Counted from the stretch's first letter, positions 15,625-25,267 are shown. The stretch: DNA of 64,000 bases from Streptomyces hawaiiensis (GCF_004803895.1 NZ_CP021978.1:1302001-1366000), one strand, 5' to 3'. Program-made: numbers and translations. The notes: generated by a model not told the origin, from the letters alone.

Positions 15625-17427
15625 TCATCTTGTCGGTTCCAGTTGGGCGTCCCGGCGTACGAGTGCCGCATACCGGCCGCCCTCCTCCAGGAGCTCCTCG
15701 TGCGTGCCGCGTTCGACCGCGCGGCCCGAGTCGAGGACCACGATCTGGTCGGCACCGCGCACGGTGGACAGCCGGTGGGCGATGGTGAGGGTGGTGCGGT
15801 TGGCCGACAGGGCGTCGATGGCGTCCTGGACGGCGCCCTCGGTCCGGGTGTCCAGCGCGCTGGTGGCCTCGTCGAGGATGAGCACCGGCGGGTCGCGCAG
15901 GATGGTGCGGGCGATGGCCAGGCGCTGCTTCTCCCCGCCGGAGAAGCGGTGGCCGCGCTCGCCGACGACGGTGTCGTAGCCGTCGGGCAGGGTTGCGATG
16001 TGGTCGTGGATCTGCGCCGCCTTCGCCGCCTGGTGGAGTTCCTCGTCGGTGGCGTCGGGCTTGGCGAAGCGCAGATTGTCGGCGACCGAGGCGTGGAAGA
16101 GGTACGTCTCCTGCGAGACGACGCCGACCGCGCGCGCCAGGGTGTCGAAGTCGAGGTCGCGGACGTCGACCCCGTCGAGGGTCACGCGGCCGCCGGTCAC
16201 GTCGTACAGGCGGGGCACCAGGTAGCCGAGGGTGGACTTGCCGGCACCGGTTGGGCCGACGACCGCGAGGCTGCCGCCGGCCGGGACGGTGAGGTCGATG
16301 CCGTCGAGGACCGGGCCGTCCTTGGCGTCGTAGCCGAAGGTGACGTTCTCGAAGCGGACCTCACCCTTGACCCGGTCGAGGCGGACCGGGTCGGGGCGCT
16401 CGGTGATGTCGATCGGCAGGTCGAGGTACTCGAAGATGCGCTGGAAGAGGGCGAGCGAGGTCTGGATCTGCACACCGGTCGACAGCAGGCTCACGGCCGG
16501 GCGGAACAGACCCTGCTGGAGCGAGACGAAGGCGACGATCGTGCCGATGGAGACCTCGGGGCCGCCCATTTGGAGTGCCATGCCGGCGGTCCAGTAGATG
16601 ACGGCGGGCAGGGCGGCCATGACGATCGTGATGACGGCCATGCGCCACCGGCCTGCCATGTTCGACCGCACCTCCAGGTCGACGAGTTCCTCGGACTCGT
16701 CGGAGAAGGACTTCGTCAGCGAGTCGGAGCGGCCCATCGTGCGGCCGAGCAGGATGCCGCTGACGGAGAGCGACTCGGTGACGGTGGCGGCCATGGCGGC
16801 CATCTGCTTCTGGCGCTGGGTGGTGATCTTCCGGCGTTCGTTGCCCACCCGGCGGCTGATCCACACGAACACCGGCAGCAACAGCAGCGAGACGACCGTC
16901 AGGCGCCAGTCGAGGACGACCATCGCGACGATCGTCGCGACCACGCTGGTCAGGTTGGAGACCAGGGAGGTCGCGGTGGAGGTGACGGTGGCCTGCATGC
17001 CGCCGATGTCGTTGGCGATGCGCGACTGCACCTCGCCCGTGCGCGTGCGCGTGAAGAAGGCGAGGGACATGCGCTGGAGCCGGCCGTAGACGGCGGTGCG
17101 CAGGTCGTGCATGACGCGCTGGCCGACCGTCGTGGAGATCAGGGTCTGGAGAACCCCGAAGACGCTGGTGAGGACGGCGCTGAGGATCATGCCGAGGGCG
17201 AGCAGGCTGAGCAGGCCCGTGCGCCCCTGGGGGATAGCGACGTCGAGGATCTCCTTCAGCAGGAAGGGCGTGGCGACCGAGACCAGCGACGCGGCACCGA
17301 CCAGCAGGCCGACGATCGCGAGGCGGCCCCGGTAGGGGCGGAAGAGGCCGAGGATGCGGCGGACCTGCCGGGGCTGCTCCTTCGAGTCGGCCGGCGGGGT
17401 CCAGGAGGCTTCACGGTCGGGATGCAT
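15625..17427 (-). CDS. ABC exporter (fused TMD-NBD)
   Basis: Half-transporter of 600 residues that works as a dimer. The first ~330 residues form six transmembrane segments, and the NBD follows with Walker [15 protein letters not shown]-loop VVSQETYLFH, signature FSGGEKQRLAIARTIL, Walker B VLILDEATSALDTRT and H-loop TIAHRLSTV, all intact. It is divergently transcribed from a MarR-type gene 86 bases away, which suggests a regulated multidrug or lipid exporter. Substrate unknown. A symmetrical homodimer is likely since all ATP-site motifs are present. Confidence 0.9.
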   Translation of the reverse strand: MHPDREASWTPPADSKEQPRQVRRILGLFRPYRGRLAIVGLLVGAASLVSVATPFLLKEILDVAIPQGRTGLLSLLALGMILSAVLTSVFGVLQTLISTTVGQRVMHDLRTAVYGRLQRMSLAFFTRTRTGEVQSRIANDIGGMQATVTSTATSLVSNLTSVVATIVAMVVLDWRLTVVSLLLLPVFVWISRRVGNERRKITTQRQKQMAAMAATVTESLSVSGILLGRTMGRSDSLTKSFSDESEELVDLEVRSNMAGRWRMAVITIVMAALPAVIYWTAGMALQMGGPEVSIGTIVAFVSLQQGLFRPAVSLLSTGVQIQTSLALFQRIFEYLDLPIDITERPDPVRLDRVKGEVRFENVTFGYDAKDGPVLDGIDLTVPAGGSLAVVGPTGAGKSTLGYLVPRLYDVTGGRVTLDGVDVRDLDFDTLARAVGVVSQETYLFHASVADNLRFAKPDATDEELHQAAKAAQIHDHIATLPDGYDTVVGERGHRFSGGEKQRLAIARTILRDPPVLILDEATSALDTRTEGAVQDAIDALSANRTTLTIAHRLSTVRGADQIVVLDSGRAVERGTHEELLEEGGRYAALVRRDAQLEPTR

Positions 17428-17464
17428 GGGCTCCTACGAGGGACGCGGCGGATCAGATCACAGC

Positions 17465-17489
17465 TCATTGTTACCTATACTCACAATGA
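17465..17489. promoter_or_regulatory. Inverted repeat in MarR/ABC divergent promoter
   Basis: TCATTGT (17465-17471) and ACAATGA (17483-17489) form a perfect 7-bp inverted repeat with an 11-base spacer. The spacer contains TATACT (17476-17481), a good -10 for the marR gene. This is a likely operator for the MarR protein controlling itself and the exporter. Confidence 0.6.
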
Positions 17490-17513
17490 ACGTCATCCTG
17501 ATATTGTTCCCGC

Positions 17514-17963
17514 ATGACCACGCCCGACCCCGACGGCCTGCTCGCCGAGCAGTTGCTGCGGCTCACCCGCCGCGTGCACCGCATCCAGAAGCGTCATCTG
17601 GAGCACCGCGACCTCGGCATCACCCCGGCCCAGTCCCGGCTGCTGCGCACGCTGGCGCACTGGGGCTCGCCGCCGCGCATGGCCGATCTGGCCGAGCGCC
17701 TGGAGGTGGTGCCGCGGGCCGTGACGACGCTGGTCGACGGCCTGGAGGCGAGCGGCAAGGTGCGCCGGGTCCCGGACCCGGCGAACCGGCGGGTGATCCG
17801 CATCGAGCTCACGGACGACGGCCGGGGCGCACTGCGCGAGCTGCGGGCGGCGCGCAGGTCGGCGGCGGAGGAGATCCTCGCGCCGCTGACGGCGGATCAG
17901 CGGGAAGCACTCGGGGGGTTGCTGGACACGCTGATCGACGGGACGCCGGTGCGCTCCTGCTGA
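17514..17963 (+). CDS. MarR family transcriptional regulator
   Basis: Winged-helix regulator of 149 residues, normal length for MarR. The winged helix is visible: LGITPAQSRLLRTLAHWGSPPRMADLAERLEVVPRAVTTLVDGLEASG read in parts, then the wing RRVPDPANRRVIRIELTDDGRGAL. It is likely an effector-dependent repressor of itself and the divergent ABC exporter through the inverted repeat between the genes. The effector is unknown. The start ATG lies at 17514-17516. Confidence 0.9.
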   Translation: MTTPDPDGLLAEQLLRLTRRVHRIQKRHLEHRDLGITPAQSRLLRTLAHWGSPPRMADLAERLEVVPRAVTTLVDGLEASGKVRRVPDPANRRVIRIELTDDGRGALRELRAARRSAAEEILAPLTADQREALGGLLDTLIDGTPVRSC

Positions 17964-17982
17964 CCGGCCGGAACACGGAAAC

Positions 17983-18026
17983 GGGGCGCGGCCGCCGCTC
18001 TCCTGCTGGAGCGCCGGCCGCGGCCC
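17983..18026. terminator. Long hairpin between marR and dctA
   Basis: GGGGCGCGGCCG (17983-17994) and CGGCCGCGGCCC (18015-18026) pair 11 of 12 bases, with further pairing of CGCTC/GAGCG inside the loop. Located between convergent genes; likely bidirectional terminator. Confidence 0.6.
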
Positions 18027-18038
18027 GTTCGGCCTCGG

Positions 18039-19451
18039 TCAACCGGCCCCGGTGGTGGGCTCCTTGAGTTCCTTGGGTTTCTGGGCCGGGATGGCCGGAA
18101 CCAGCGCTTCGGTGCCGACCTCGCCGCCGGGGCCCTTGTCACCGTCGTCCGGCTCGGAGGTGTCCTCCCCGTCGAGCACCCTCTTCGCCTGCGCGGTGTC
18201 CAGGGCCCCCTCCCAGCGGGACACCGCGAAGACGGCGACGCAGTTGCCGAGCAGGTTGGTGACGACGCGCATCGAGTCCATGATGCGGTCCACGCCGAGC
18301 AGCAGCGCGACGGCCCCGGCGGGGATCGCCCCCAGGGACGAGGCGGTCGCGGACAGGGCGAGGAACGCCGAACCGGGGATGCCCGCCATGCCCTTGCTGG
18401 TCAGCATCAGCACCAGGACGACGGTGATCTGCTGGCCGAGGCTCAGGTCCACGCCCACGGCCTGGGCGATGAACAGGGTGCCGATGGACAGGTAGAGCGA
18501 GGCGCCGTCGAGGTTGAAGGAGTAGCCGGTGGGGAGCACCAGCCCCACGGCGTCGTCGCGGGCTCCGGCCCGGCGCAGCTTCTGCATCACGCGCGGCATG
18601 ACCGACTCGGTGGACGCGGTACCGAGCGCGAGCAGCATCTCCTCGCGGATGTAGCGCAGGAACTTCCACAGGCTGAGCCCGGTGACGGCCTTCAGGGCGA
18701 TGGCGAGCAGTGCGAGGAACAGCGCCGCGGCCACATAGCAGAGCACGATGAGCTTGGCGTACGTCCTCATCACGCCCAGGCCGTAGCTGCCGACCAGGTG
18801 GGCCATCGCGCCGAACACCGCGAGCGGGGCCAGCCGCATGATGAAGCCGACGACCGCGAAGATGATCTCCTGGGCCTGCTCGACGGCGGGCAGGATCTTC
18901 GGCACCTTGGTGTGCCCGACGTGCAGCAGGGCGGCGCCGACCAGACAGGCCAGGATGAGGACCTGGAGCAGCTCGTTCTCGGCGAAGGCGCCGACAAAAC
19001 TCTGCGGCAGCGCGTTCAGGACGAACTCGGTCGTCGTGGGCAGATGGCCACCGCCCGTCGTCTCGTCCACCGCGGCGGCGTTCAGCGAGGAGGGGTCGAC
19101 GTTCATGCCCTTGCCGGGGCCGACGACGTTGGCGGCCACGAGGCCGATGACCAGGGCGGCCGTGGAGGCGATCTCGAACCAGATGAGGGCCTTGACCCCG
19201 ATCCGGCCGAATGCCTTCAGGTCACCGGCCTTGGCGATGCCGACGACGACCACGCAGAACACGAGCGGCGAGATCACCGTCTTGATGAGCCGGGTGAAAC
19301 CGTCGCCGAGCGGCTGGAGAGCCGTGGCCGTGTCCGGCCACAGCTTTCCGACGACGATTCCGAGGACGAGGGCGCAGAGGACCTGCGCGAAGAGCGAGGT
19401 ACGCAGGGTGCGGGCGACGCGCCGCGGCAGGGACGGTACAGACGGTGGCAC
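18039..19451 (-). CDS. dctA: C4-dicarboxylate:cation symporter
   Basis: Membrane symporter (470 residues) of the dicarboxylate/amino acid:cation family, for succinate, fumarate and malate. Conserved motifs are all present: LGTASTESVMPRVMQKL (hairpin 1), GYSFNLDGASLYLSIGTLF and LTSKGMAGIPGSAFLALSAT (hairpin 2 region). The GTG at 19449-19451 is chosen because AGGAGG lies four bases upstream; the open frame extends farther without similarity. A charged 50-residue C-terminal tail is extra. The gene is monocistronic; a near-perfect palindrome about 55 bases upstream may be its operator. Confidence 0.92.
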   Translation of the reverse strand: MPPSVPSLPRRVARTLRTSLFAQVLCALVLGIVVGKLWPDTATALQPLGDGFTRLIKTVISPLVFCVVVVGIAKAGDLKAFGRIGVKALIWFEIASTAALVIGLVAANVVGPGKGMNVDPSSLNAAAVDETTGGGHLPTTTEFVLNALPQSFVGAFAENELLQVLILACLVGAALLHVGHTKVPKILPAVEQAQEIIFAVVGFIMRLAPLAVFGAMAHLVGSYGLGVMRTYAKLIVLCYVAAALFLALLAIALKAVTGLSLWKFLRYIREEMLLALGTASTESVMPRVMQKLRRAGARDDAVGLVLPTGYSFNLDGASLYLSIGTLFIAQAVGVDLSLGQQITVVLVLMLTSKGMAGIPGSAFLALSATASSLGAIPAGAVALLLGVDRIMDSMRVVTNLLGNCVAVFAVSRWEGALDTAQAKRVLDGEDTSEPDDGDKGPGGEVGTEALVPAIPAQKPKELKEPTTGAG

Positions 19452-19503
19452 GAGGCCTCCTAGGGGAACGGGAGACACAGAAGCCGGAGGGGACTTCTGC
19501 AAT

Positions 19504-19521
19504 ACGGAAAGCGGTTTCCGT
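19504..19521. promoter_or_regulatory. 18-bp palindrome upstream of dctA
   Basis: ACGGAAA-GCGG-TTTCCGT pairs 16 of 18 positions. On the reverse strand it lies between TTCGGT and TATTGC, a possible -35/-10 pair for dctA, so a bound protein would block the promoter. The shape resembles LacI-type operators, but no regulator gene is adjacent. Confidence 0.5.
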
Positions 19522-19624
19522 GACCGAACACTCTGGAGGCTGTCTTGATCGCGCACAAGACCGCAACGTTTCAGCCATGTAAAAGCCCTGCGTGAGGCGC
19601 GTCACACGCGTCACACCCGTTGCC

Positions 19625-21229
19625 TCAGCAACGGCTGAGGTTCCCGGTGACCGCCCCCTGCGCCGTGGTCAGAGTGCGGTCGTGGCAGCCGCGCGAGCCG
19701 TACAGCCGGTAGCGCTCGCTGGTGGTGCCGACCGCCCGGCGCTGGTCGCGCGGCACGTTCGCCGTATACGTCGCGTCCCCGGTGTACGTGTCGTCCAGCC
19801 GCGACCACGCGGTGCGCCGCGCACCGCGCGTCTCGACGGTCATGGCGCGATCCCCGAGCGCCAGCACGGTGCGCAGCCGGTCGCCCGCGCCCAGGGTGGT
19901 CGTGCCGTCCATCGTGTAGGTGCGGTGGGTGCGCGTGGTGCGGCCGTCGACGGTCACCGACTCGTCGTCGCTCCAGGTGGCCTCCAGAGCGTCACGCGTC
20001 TCGCCGTCGGTCCAGCGGTGTGTGGAGGCGTGGGCGAGCGAGCGGCTGACAGTGGTCCTGACGCGGCCGTGCGACGTGTCGACGTAGCCGCCGACGGTCA
20101 GCCGGTGGGCACCATCGGTGTCGACCCGGTGCTCCGAACCGGGCGTGTACACCGACGAGTCGGTGAGGTCGCCCTCCCTGTGCACGGTGAGCTTGCCGGT
20201 GACCCGCTCGCGCTGCTCGTCCTGCCAGACGAGGACGTTCACGGGCGTGCTCCAGCCGGCCTGCCCCTCGGGCACGCCGACGACCGAGACCTCGACGCGG
20301 TGCGGGCGGCCGTCGTTGAGGATCCCGGCGAAGGGGGTGAGGTCGTAGGTGATCGGCTTGACGTCGAAGGCGCGCGGGCCCGGGATCACGTACCAGAGGA
20401 ACGGGTTGGACCAGCCCCCGGTCCACACGGTCGGGAACGGTGCGGCGATGCCGGCGAGCCGGCCGTCCACGCTGACCCGCACCTCCCGGTACGGGCCCTG
20501 ACCGGCCTTGCAGGAGTACGGCGCGGGCTCGGGCACCGTCAGGTACCAGTACTCCTCGCAGCCGCCGCCGGAGCCGGTCGCGTACACCTCGGCGACGATG
20601 CGCTCGCTGTTGCGCGGGGTCGTGAGGGCCGAGTCGCCGTCGAGGGTGAGGACCCGGTCGGGGCTCCTCCCGTCGGGGCGGCCCGGGTAGAACGTCAGCG
20701 TGACCTTGACGTCGAGGACGCCCGTGTAGGTGTCGTCGACGACATTGCCGATGAGCATCTCGACGTCCCGGCTCGTGCGGAAGGTCTCGCTGTAGCGCGT
20801 GACGTCCTTCTCCACGGACCACTCGATGCCGTCCGGTGAGGGCTGCGGCGTCGACGTCCGGAAGATCTCGACCCCGCCGACGTGGAGGTGGCCGAGCCGG
20901 TCGTACTGACGCCCCTTGACCTTGCCGTCGAGCCGCAGCACCACCTTGCTCCAGCGGGCTCCGCAGCCTTCGGGCGGGGTGTACGTGCCGCGGTACGGGG
21001 TGAAGTCACGGAACCGCGCCTGGGCGAGGGTGACTTCGCAGGACTTTCCAGCGGGCCTCTGGACGGGTGGGGCGGCCGTGACCGGGTCGTGCCAGTCGGT
21101 GCCGAACTCGGCTGGGGCACCGGCGGCCGGGGCCGGGACGTCCGCCGCACCGGCGGGTCCGGTGCCGAGGAGGGTGCTCGCCAGGAGGGCCGCTCCGGCA
21201 AGCATGGACATGACGATCCGTCTCTTCAT
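19625..21229 (-). CDS. Secreted PNGase A-like peptide-N-glycosidase F/A family amidase
   Basis: Predicted exported protein of 534 residues similar to the peptide N4-(N-acetyl-beta-glucosaminyl)asparagine amidase A family, which removes N-glycans from glycoproteins. The signal peptide is MKRRIVMSMLAGAALLASTL with cleavage near AGAAD. Family-like motifs: FTPYRGTYTPPEGCGARWSK, GRQYDRLGHLHVGGVEIFRT, VEKDVTRYSETF, and a central GGCEEYWYLTVPEP and GGWSNPFLWYVIPGPRAFDV. The C-terminal half has beta-rich repeats and four cysteines likely in disulfides. Plausible function is deglycosylation of plant or fungal glycoproteins in soil. Activity not shown by sequence alone. Confidence 0.82.
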   Translation of the reverse strand: MKRRIVMSMLAGAALLASTLLGTGPAGAADVPAPAAGAPAEFGTDWHDPVTAAPPVQRPAGKSCEVTLAQARFRDFTPYRGTYTPPEGCGARWSKVVLRLDGKVKGRQYDRLGHLHVGGVEIFRTSTPQPSPDGIEWSVEKDVTRYSETFRTSRDVEMLIGNVVDDTYTGVLDVKVTLTFYPGRPDGRSPDRVLTLDGDSALTTPRNSERIVAEVYATGSGGGCEEYWYLTVPEPAPYSCKAGQGPYREVRVSVDGRLAGIAAPFPTVWTGGWSNPFLWYVIPGPRAFDVKPITYDLTPFAGILNDGRPHRVEVSVVGVPEGQAGWSTPVNVLVWQDEQRERVTGKLTVHREGDLTDSSVYTPGSEHRVDTDGAHRLTVGGYVDTSHGRVRTTVSRSLAHASTHRWTDGETRDALEATWSDDESVTVDGRTTRTHRTYTMDGTTTLGAGDRLRTVLALGDRAMTVETRGARRTAWSRLDDTYTGDATYTANVPRDQRRAVGTTSERYRLYGSRGCHDRTLTTAQGAVTGNLSRC

Positions 21230-21426
21230 GGGCGGTGTTCTACGGGGCCCCGGCCGCCTCCGCAATGAGTACCGGCCCGCCGGGGCAGCTCTGTTCCCGC
21301 CCTGTCGGCCGGTTCCGTTCGGTGGACGGAAAACCTGTTGCCTCCGACCACGCGGCGAGGCGAACCTGTCACGGTTTGCTGCCTTCGGCCGGACCCCATC
21401 CCCCTGACACGAGCCACTGGGACGTC

Positions 21427-23232
21427 ATGCAGATTCAAGACCTTCCGTACCCCGACCCGGGTGTGCCCGACGCGCGTTCGGGTCCCCGATTCCTGTGGTG
21501 GCTCTTCCGCAATCAGCTGGGCGGTCAGCTCACCTCGCTGGCCTGGGGGCTGCTGCACTTCGCCTCCGTCGCCGCGCTGCCGTTCTGTGTCGGGGTCGCC
21601 GTGCAGGCCGTCGTCGACCGCTCCGGCACCCGGCTCGCCCTGGCCGGCGGCCTGCTGGCGCTGGCCTGCGTGGGCAACGCGGTCGGCGACACCTTCCTGC
21701 ACCGCACCGCGATCACCAACTGGATCACGGCGGCCGCCCGCGTCCAGCAACTCCTCGCCCGCAAGGCCGCCCATCTGGGCTCGGCGCTGACCCGGCGGGT
21801 CGCGGCCGGAGAAGTGGTGGCGGTTTCGACGGGGGACGTCGAGAAGATCGGCTGGTTCGTCGAGGCCCTGTCCCGCTTCACCGCGGCCGTGGTCACCGTC
21901 CTGCTGGTCTGCGTCGGACTGCTCGTCTACCAGCCGGCGCTCGGCGTGGTCGTCGCCGTGGGGCTGCCCGCGCTGGCACTCGCCGTGCTGCCGCTGCTGC
22001 CCCGCGCCACCCGGCGCGCCGACACCCAGCGCGAGAAGGCCGGACGCGCCACCGAACTCGCCTCGGACACCGTCGCCGGCCTTCGCGTGCTGCGCGGCAT
22101 CGGCGGCGAGGAGCTGTTCCTCGACCGCTACCGCAGCGCCTCCCAGGAGGTCCGCCACGCGGCCGTGCGCAGCGCCCGGATGTGGTCCCTGATCTCCGCG
22201 ATCCAGGTCCTGCTGCCGGGACTGCTGCTCATCGCCGTCGTCTGGTACGGCGTGCGGCTGGCGCGCGAGGGCCGGATCACCGTCGGCGAACTGGTCACCG
22301 TCTACAGCTCGGTGATGGTCCTCACCTACCCGCTGCGGCACTTCGAGGAGATCGCCATGGCGTACTCCTTCTCCCGGCCCTCCGCCAAGCGGACCGCGGG
22401 AGTGCTGTCGCTCCAGCGGCCCACGGACACCGCCGGGTCGCGCGCCGCCGACGTCCCTTCCGGTGACCTGTACGACCCGCAGACCGGGCTGCTCGCACCC
22501 GCCGGCCGGCTCACGGCCGTGGTGTGCGGCGACCCGGACGCGGCGGGAGTGCTGGCGGAACGACTGGGCGGGCACCCGCCCCAGGAGGGCACCTCGGTGC
22601 TGCTGGGCGGTGTGCCGCTCGACGAACTGCCGCTGCACAGCGCCCGTACGGCCGTCCTCGTCCAGGACAAGGACCCGGTGCTGCTGTCCGGCACGTTGCG
22701 CGAGCTGCTCGACGTACCCGCGTCGGGTGCCGTCCCGCCCAAGGCGGCGCTGGCCGCCGCGCAGTGCGACGACGTGCTGGCCGCGCTGGTGCAGGGCTCG
22801 CTGGACGCCGCCGACCCCATGGACGCGCGGATCACCGAACGCGGCCGGTCCCTGTCCGGCGGTCAGCGGCAGCGGCTCGCGCTGGCCCGGTCGCTGATCA
22901 CCGACCCGGAGGCGCTCGTCCTGGACGAGCCGACTTCGGCCGTCGACTCGCACACCGAGGCACGCATCGCGCAAGGCGTGCGGGAGTTGCGCGCGGGGCG
23001 CACGACCGTGGTGTTCACCTCCTCCCCGCTGCTGCTGGACCGCGCCGACCGGGTCGTGTTCCTGCACGACGGCGAGGCCGTGGCGGTCGGCGCCCACCGT
23101 GAGCTGGTGCGTACCGAGCCCCGCTACCGGGCGGTGGTCACGCGCGAGACGGACGACGAGCCCGCGCTGGACGGCTCCGTCGCCCTGAACGACGTACTGC
23201 AGGAACTGGAAGAGATCGAGGAGAAGGCATGA
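21427..23232 (+). CDS. ABC exporter subunit with degenerate ATP site (heterodimer partner 1)
   Basis: Fused TMD-NBD half-transporter of 601 residues. Six transmembrane segments occupy about 30-310. The NBD keeps a canonical signature LSGGQRQRLALARSL and Walker B ALVLDEPTSAVD. The Walker A position reads AVVCGDPDAAGVLAERLGG, lacking the GKS/T core, and the H-loop His is replaced (VVFTSSPLLL). It therefore cannot hydrolyse ATP at its own site but can lend its signature to the partner. The stop overlaps the next gene's start (ATGA). A basic region at the 5' end of the frame is excluded because the ATG at 21427 better fits the fold. Confidence 0.88.
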   Translation: MQIQDLPYPDPGVPDARSGPRFLWWLFRNQLGGQLTSLAWGLLHFASVAALPFCVGVAVQAVVDRSGTRLALAGGLLALACVGNAVGDTFLHRTAITNWITAAARVQQLLARKAAHLGSALTRRVAAGEVVAVSTGDVEKIGWFVEALSRFTAAVVTVLLVCVGLLVYQPALGVVVAVGLPALALAVLPLLPRATRRADTQREKAGRATELASDTVAGLRVLRGIGGEELFLDRYRSASQEVRHAAVRSARMWSLISAIQVLLPGLLLIAVVWYGVRLAREGRITVGELVTVYSSVMVLTYPLRHFEEIAMAYSFSRPSAKRTAGVLSLQRPTDTAGSRAADVPSGDLYDPQTGLLAPAGRLTAVVCGDPDAAGVLAERLGGHPPQEGTSVLLGGVPLDELPLHSARTAVLVQDKDPVLLSGTLRELLDVPASGAVPPKAALAAAQCDDVLAALVQGSLDAADPMDARITERGRSLSGGQRQRLALARSLITDPEALVLDEPTSAVDSHTEARIAQGVRELRAGRTTVVFTSSPLLLDRADRVVFLHDGEAVAVGAHRELVRTEPRYRAVVTRETDDEPALDGSVALNDVLQELEEIEEKA

Positions 23233-25010
23233 TCGGCGTCGCGCCACCGGCGTACGACCCGGCGGCCCCGACCACGGCGAACACCCTGCCGGTCGGCGCC
23301 CCCGAGACCGTCCGCGCCTACGTGGCCGAACTGCTGCGCCGGCACCGGCGGGCGTTCCTGCTGCTGGTCGCCGTCAACACGGCCGCCGTGATCGCCTCGA
23401 TGGCCGGTCCCTGGCTGCTGGGCGGACTGGTGGAGCGGGTGTCCGACGGGGCACGGGACCTGCGGCTGGAGCTCACGGCCGGGTTCTTCGTGGCCGCGCT
23501 GGCCGTCCAGGCCGTGTTCGTCCGTCAGGTGCGGCTGCGCGGCGCGATGCTGGGCGAGCGGATGCTGGCCGACCTGCGCGAGGACTTCCTCGTGCGGTCG
23601 GTCGGGCTGCCGCCCGGGGTGCTGGAGCGGGCCGGGACCGGCGACCTGCTGTCGCGCATCACGACGGACATCGACCGCTTGGGCAACGCCATGCGCGAGG
23701 CCGTGCCGCAGCTGTCGATCGGCGTGGTGTGGGTGGTCCTGCTGATGGGCGGTCTGGTGATCACGGCGCCGCCGCTGGCGCTCGCCGTGCTGCTCGCCCT
23801 GCCGCTGCTGATCGTCGGCTGCCGCTGGTACTTCCGGCGGGCCCCCTCGGCCTACCGTTCGGAGGCCGCCGGCTACGCCGCGGTGGCCGCCGCGCTCGCC
23901 GAGACCGTGGACGCCGGGCGCACCGTCGAGGCCCACCGCCTCGGCGACCGCCGCGTCGCGCTGTCGGAGCGCCGGATCCAGGAGTGGACGGCATGGGAGC
24001 GGTACACGCTCTGGCTGCGGTCGGTGCTCTTCCCGGTCGTCAACATCACCCACGTGACCGTGCTCGCCTCGGTCCTGATGATCGGCGGTGTGTTCGCCCT
24101 GCACGGGTGGATCGACGTCGGCCAGCTGACGACCGGCGCGCTGATCGCCCAGATGCTGGTCGACCCGGTGGGCATGATCCTGCGCTGGTACGACGAGCTG
24201 CAGGTGGCGCAGGTGTCGCTGGCCCGGCTCGTCGGGGTCCGGGACATCGAGCCGGACGCCGGGGATCCGTCGGTGGCCCCCCAGGGGCGTCATGTGCACG
24301 CCGAGCGGGTGCACTTCGGCTACCTGGAGGGCGTGGACGTCCTGCGCAAGGTGTCCCTGGAGGTCTCCCCCGGCACCCGGCTGGCCCTGGTCGGCCCCTC
24401 GGGTGCGGGCAAGTCCACGCTGGGCCGGCTGCTCGCCGGGATCTACGCGCCCCGGGAGGGCCGGATCACCCTGGGCAGCGCCGAGCTGTCCCGGATGCCC
24501 GCCGAGCGCGTCCGCTCCCATGTGGCCCTGGTGAACCAGGAGCACCACGTCTTCGTCGGGTCCCTGCGCGACAACCTCCGGCTCGCGAGGACCGGTGCCG
24601 TCGACGCCGAGCTGTGGGCGGCGCTGGGCGCGGTCGACGCGGACGGCTGGGCCCGGGCGCTGGAGGAGGGCCTGGACACCGAGGTCGGCTCGGGCGGGGT
24701 GGCGCTCACCCCGGCCCAGGCCCAGCAGATCGCGCTGGCCCGCCTGGTGCTGGCCGACCCGCACACGCTGGTCCTGGACGAGGCGACGTCGCTGCTCGAC
24801 CCGCGCGCCGCCCGCAACCTGGAGCGGTCCCTGGCCCGCGTCCTCGACGGCCGCACCGTCGTCGCCATCGCGCACCGGTTGCACACCGCCCATGACGCGG
24901 ACGTCATCGCCGTCGTCGAGAACGGCCGGATCAGCGAGCTGGGCAGCCACGAGGAGCTGGTCGTGGCGGACGGGGCGTACGCGGCGCTGTGGAGGTCGTG
25001 GCACGGGTGA
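23229..25010 (+). CDS. ABC exporter subunit (heterodimer partner 2)
   Basis: TMD-NBD half-transporter of 593 residues, translationally coupled to the previous gene. Walker [18 protein letters not shown]-loop [14 protein letters not shown], Walker [15 protein letters not shown] and H-loop [11 protein letters not shown] are intact, but the signature is degraded to [14 protein letters not shown]. Combined with partner 1 this gives one complete ATP site (this Walker A, the partner's signature) and one dead site. Substrate unknown; no regulator is adjacent. Confidence 0.9.
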   Translation: MIGVAPPAYDPAAPTTANTLPVGAPETVRAYVAELLRRHRRAFLLLVAVNTAAVIASMAGPWLLGGLVERVSDGARDLRLELTAGFFVAALAVQAVFVRQVRLRGAMLGERMLADLREDFLVRSVGLPPGVLERAGTGDLLSRITTDIDRLGNAMREAVPQLSIGVVWVVLLMGGLVITAPPLALAVLLALPLLIVGCRWYFRRAPSAYRSEAAGYAAVAAALAETVDAGRTVEAHRLGDRRVALSERRIQEWTAWERYTLWLRSVLFPVVNITHVTVLASVLMIGGVFALHGWIDVGQLTTGALIAQMLVDPVGMILRWYDELQVAQVSLARLVGVRDIEPDAGDPSVAPQGRHVHAERVHFGYLEGVDVLRKVSLEVSPGTRLALVGPSGAGKSTLGRLLAGIYAPREGRITLGSAELSRMPAERVRSHVALVNQEHHVFVGSLRDNLRLARTGAVDAELWAALGAVDADGWARALEEGLDTEVGSGGVALTPAQAQQIALARLVLADPHTLVLDEATSLLDPRAARNLERSLARVLDGRTVVAIAHRLHTAHDADVIAVVENGRISELGSHEELVVADGAYAALWRSWHG

Positions 25011-25221
25011 GCCGTGGCCCGGGGGACGGGAGGAGCCCGTGGGCCGACGGACGGGACGAGCGGGAAGGGGCGGGGAGGGGCACTCGCTCCGGGGCCGCCG
25101 CGTCCTTGGCGTTGCGCGGTCCCGAGCCGGGGTGGAAGGCTGGAATCAGGCACCGGCTCGGGGAACGCCCGGGAACCAGCGGTTCGGGCGGTGTCAGTGC
25201 TCCGTGCGGCGGCGGCCCGGC

Positions 25222-25246
25222 ACGGGCCCCGTGAGAACGGGCCCGT
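25222..25246. other. Hairpin upstream of DUF5709 gene
   Basis: ACGGGCCC and GGGCCCGT form an 8-bp stem with a nine-base loop 21 bases before the next gene's GTG. It may terminate the ABC operon or act in the 5' leader of the following mRNA; the 257-base interval before it shows no gene. Confidence 0.45.
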
Positions 25247-25267
25247 CCCCACCCCCTGGAGGTACCC

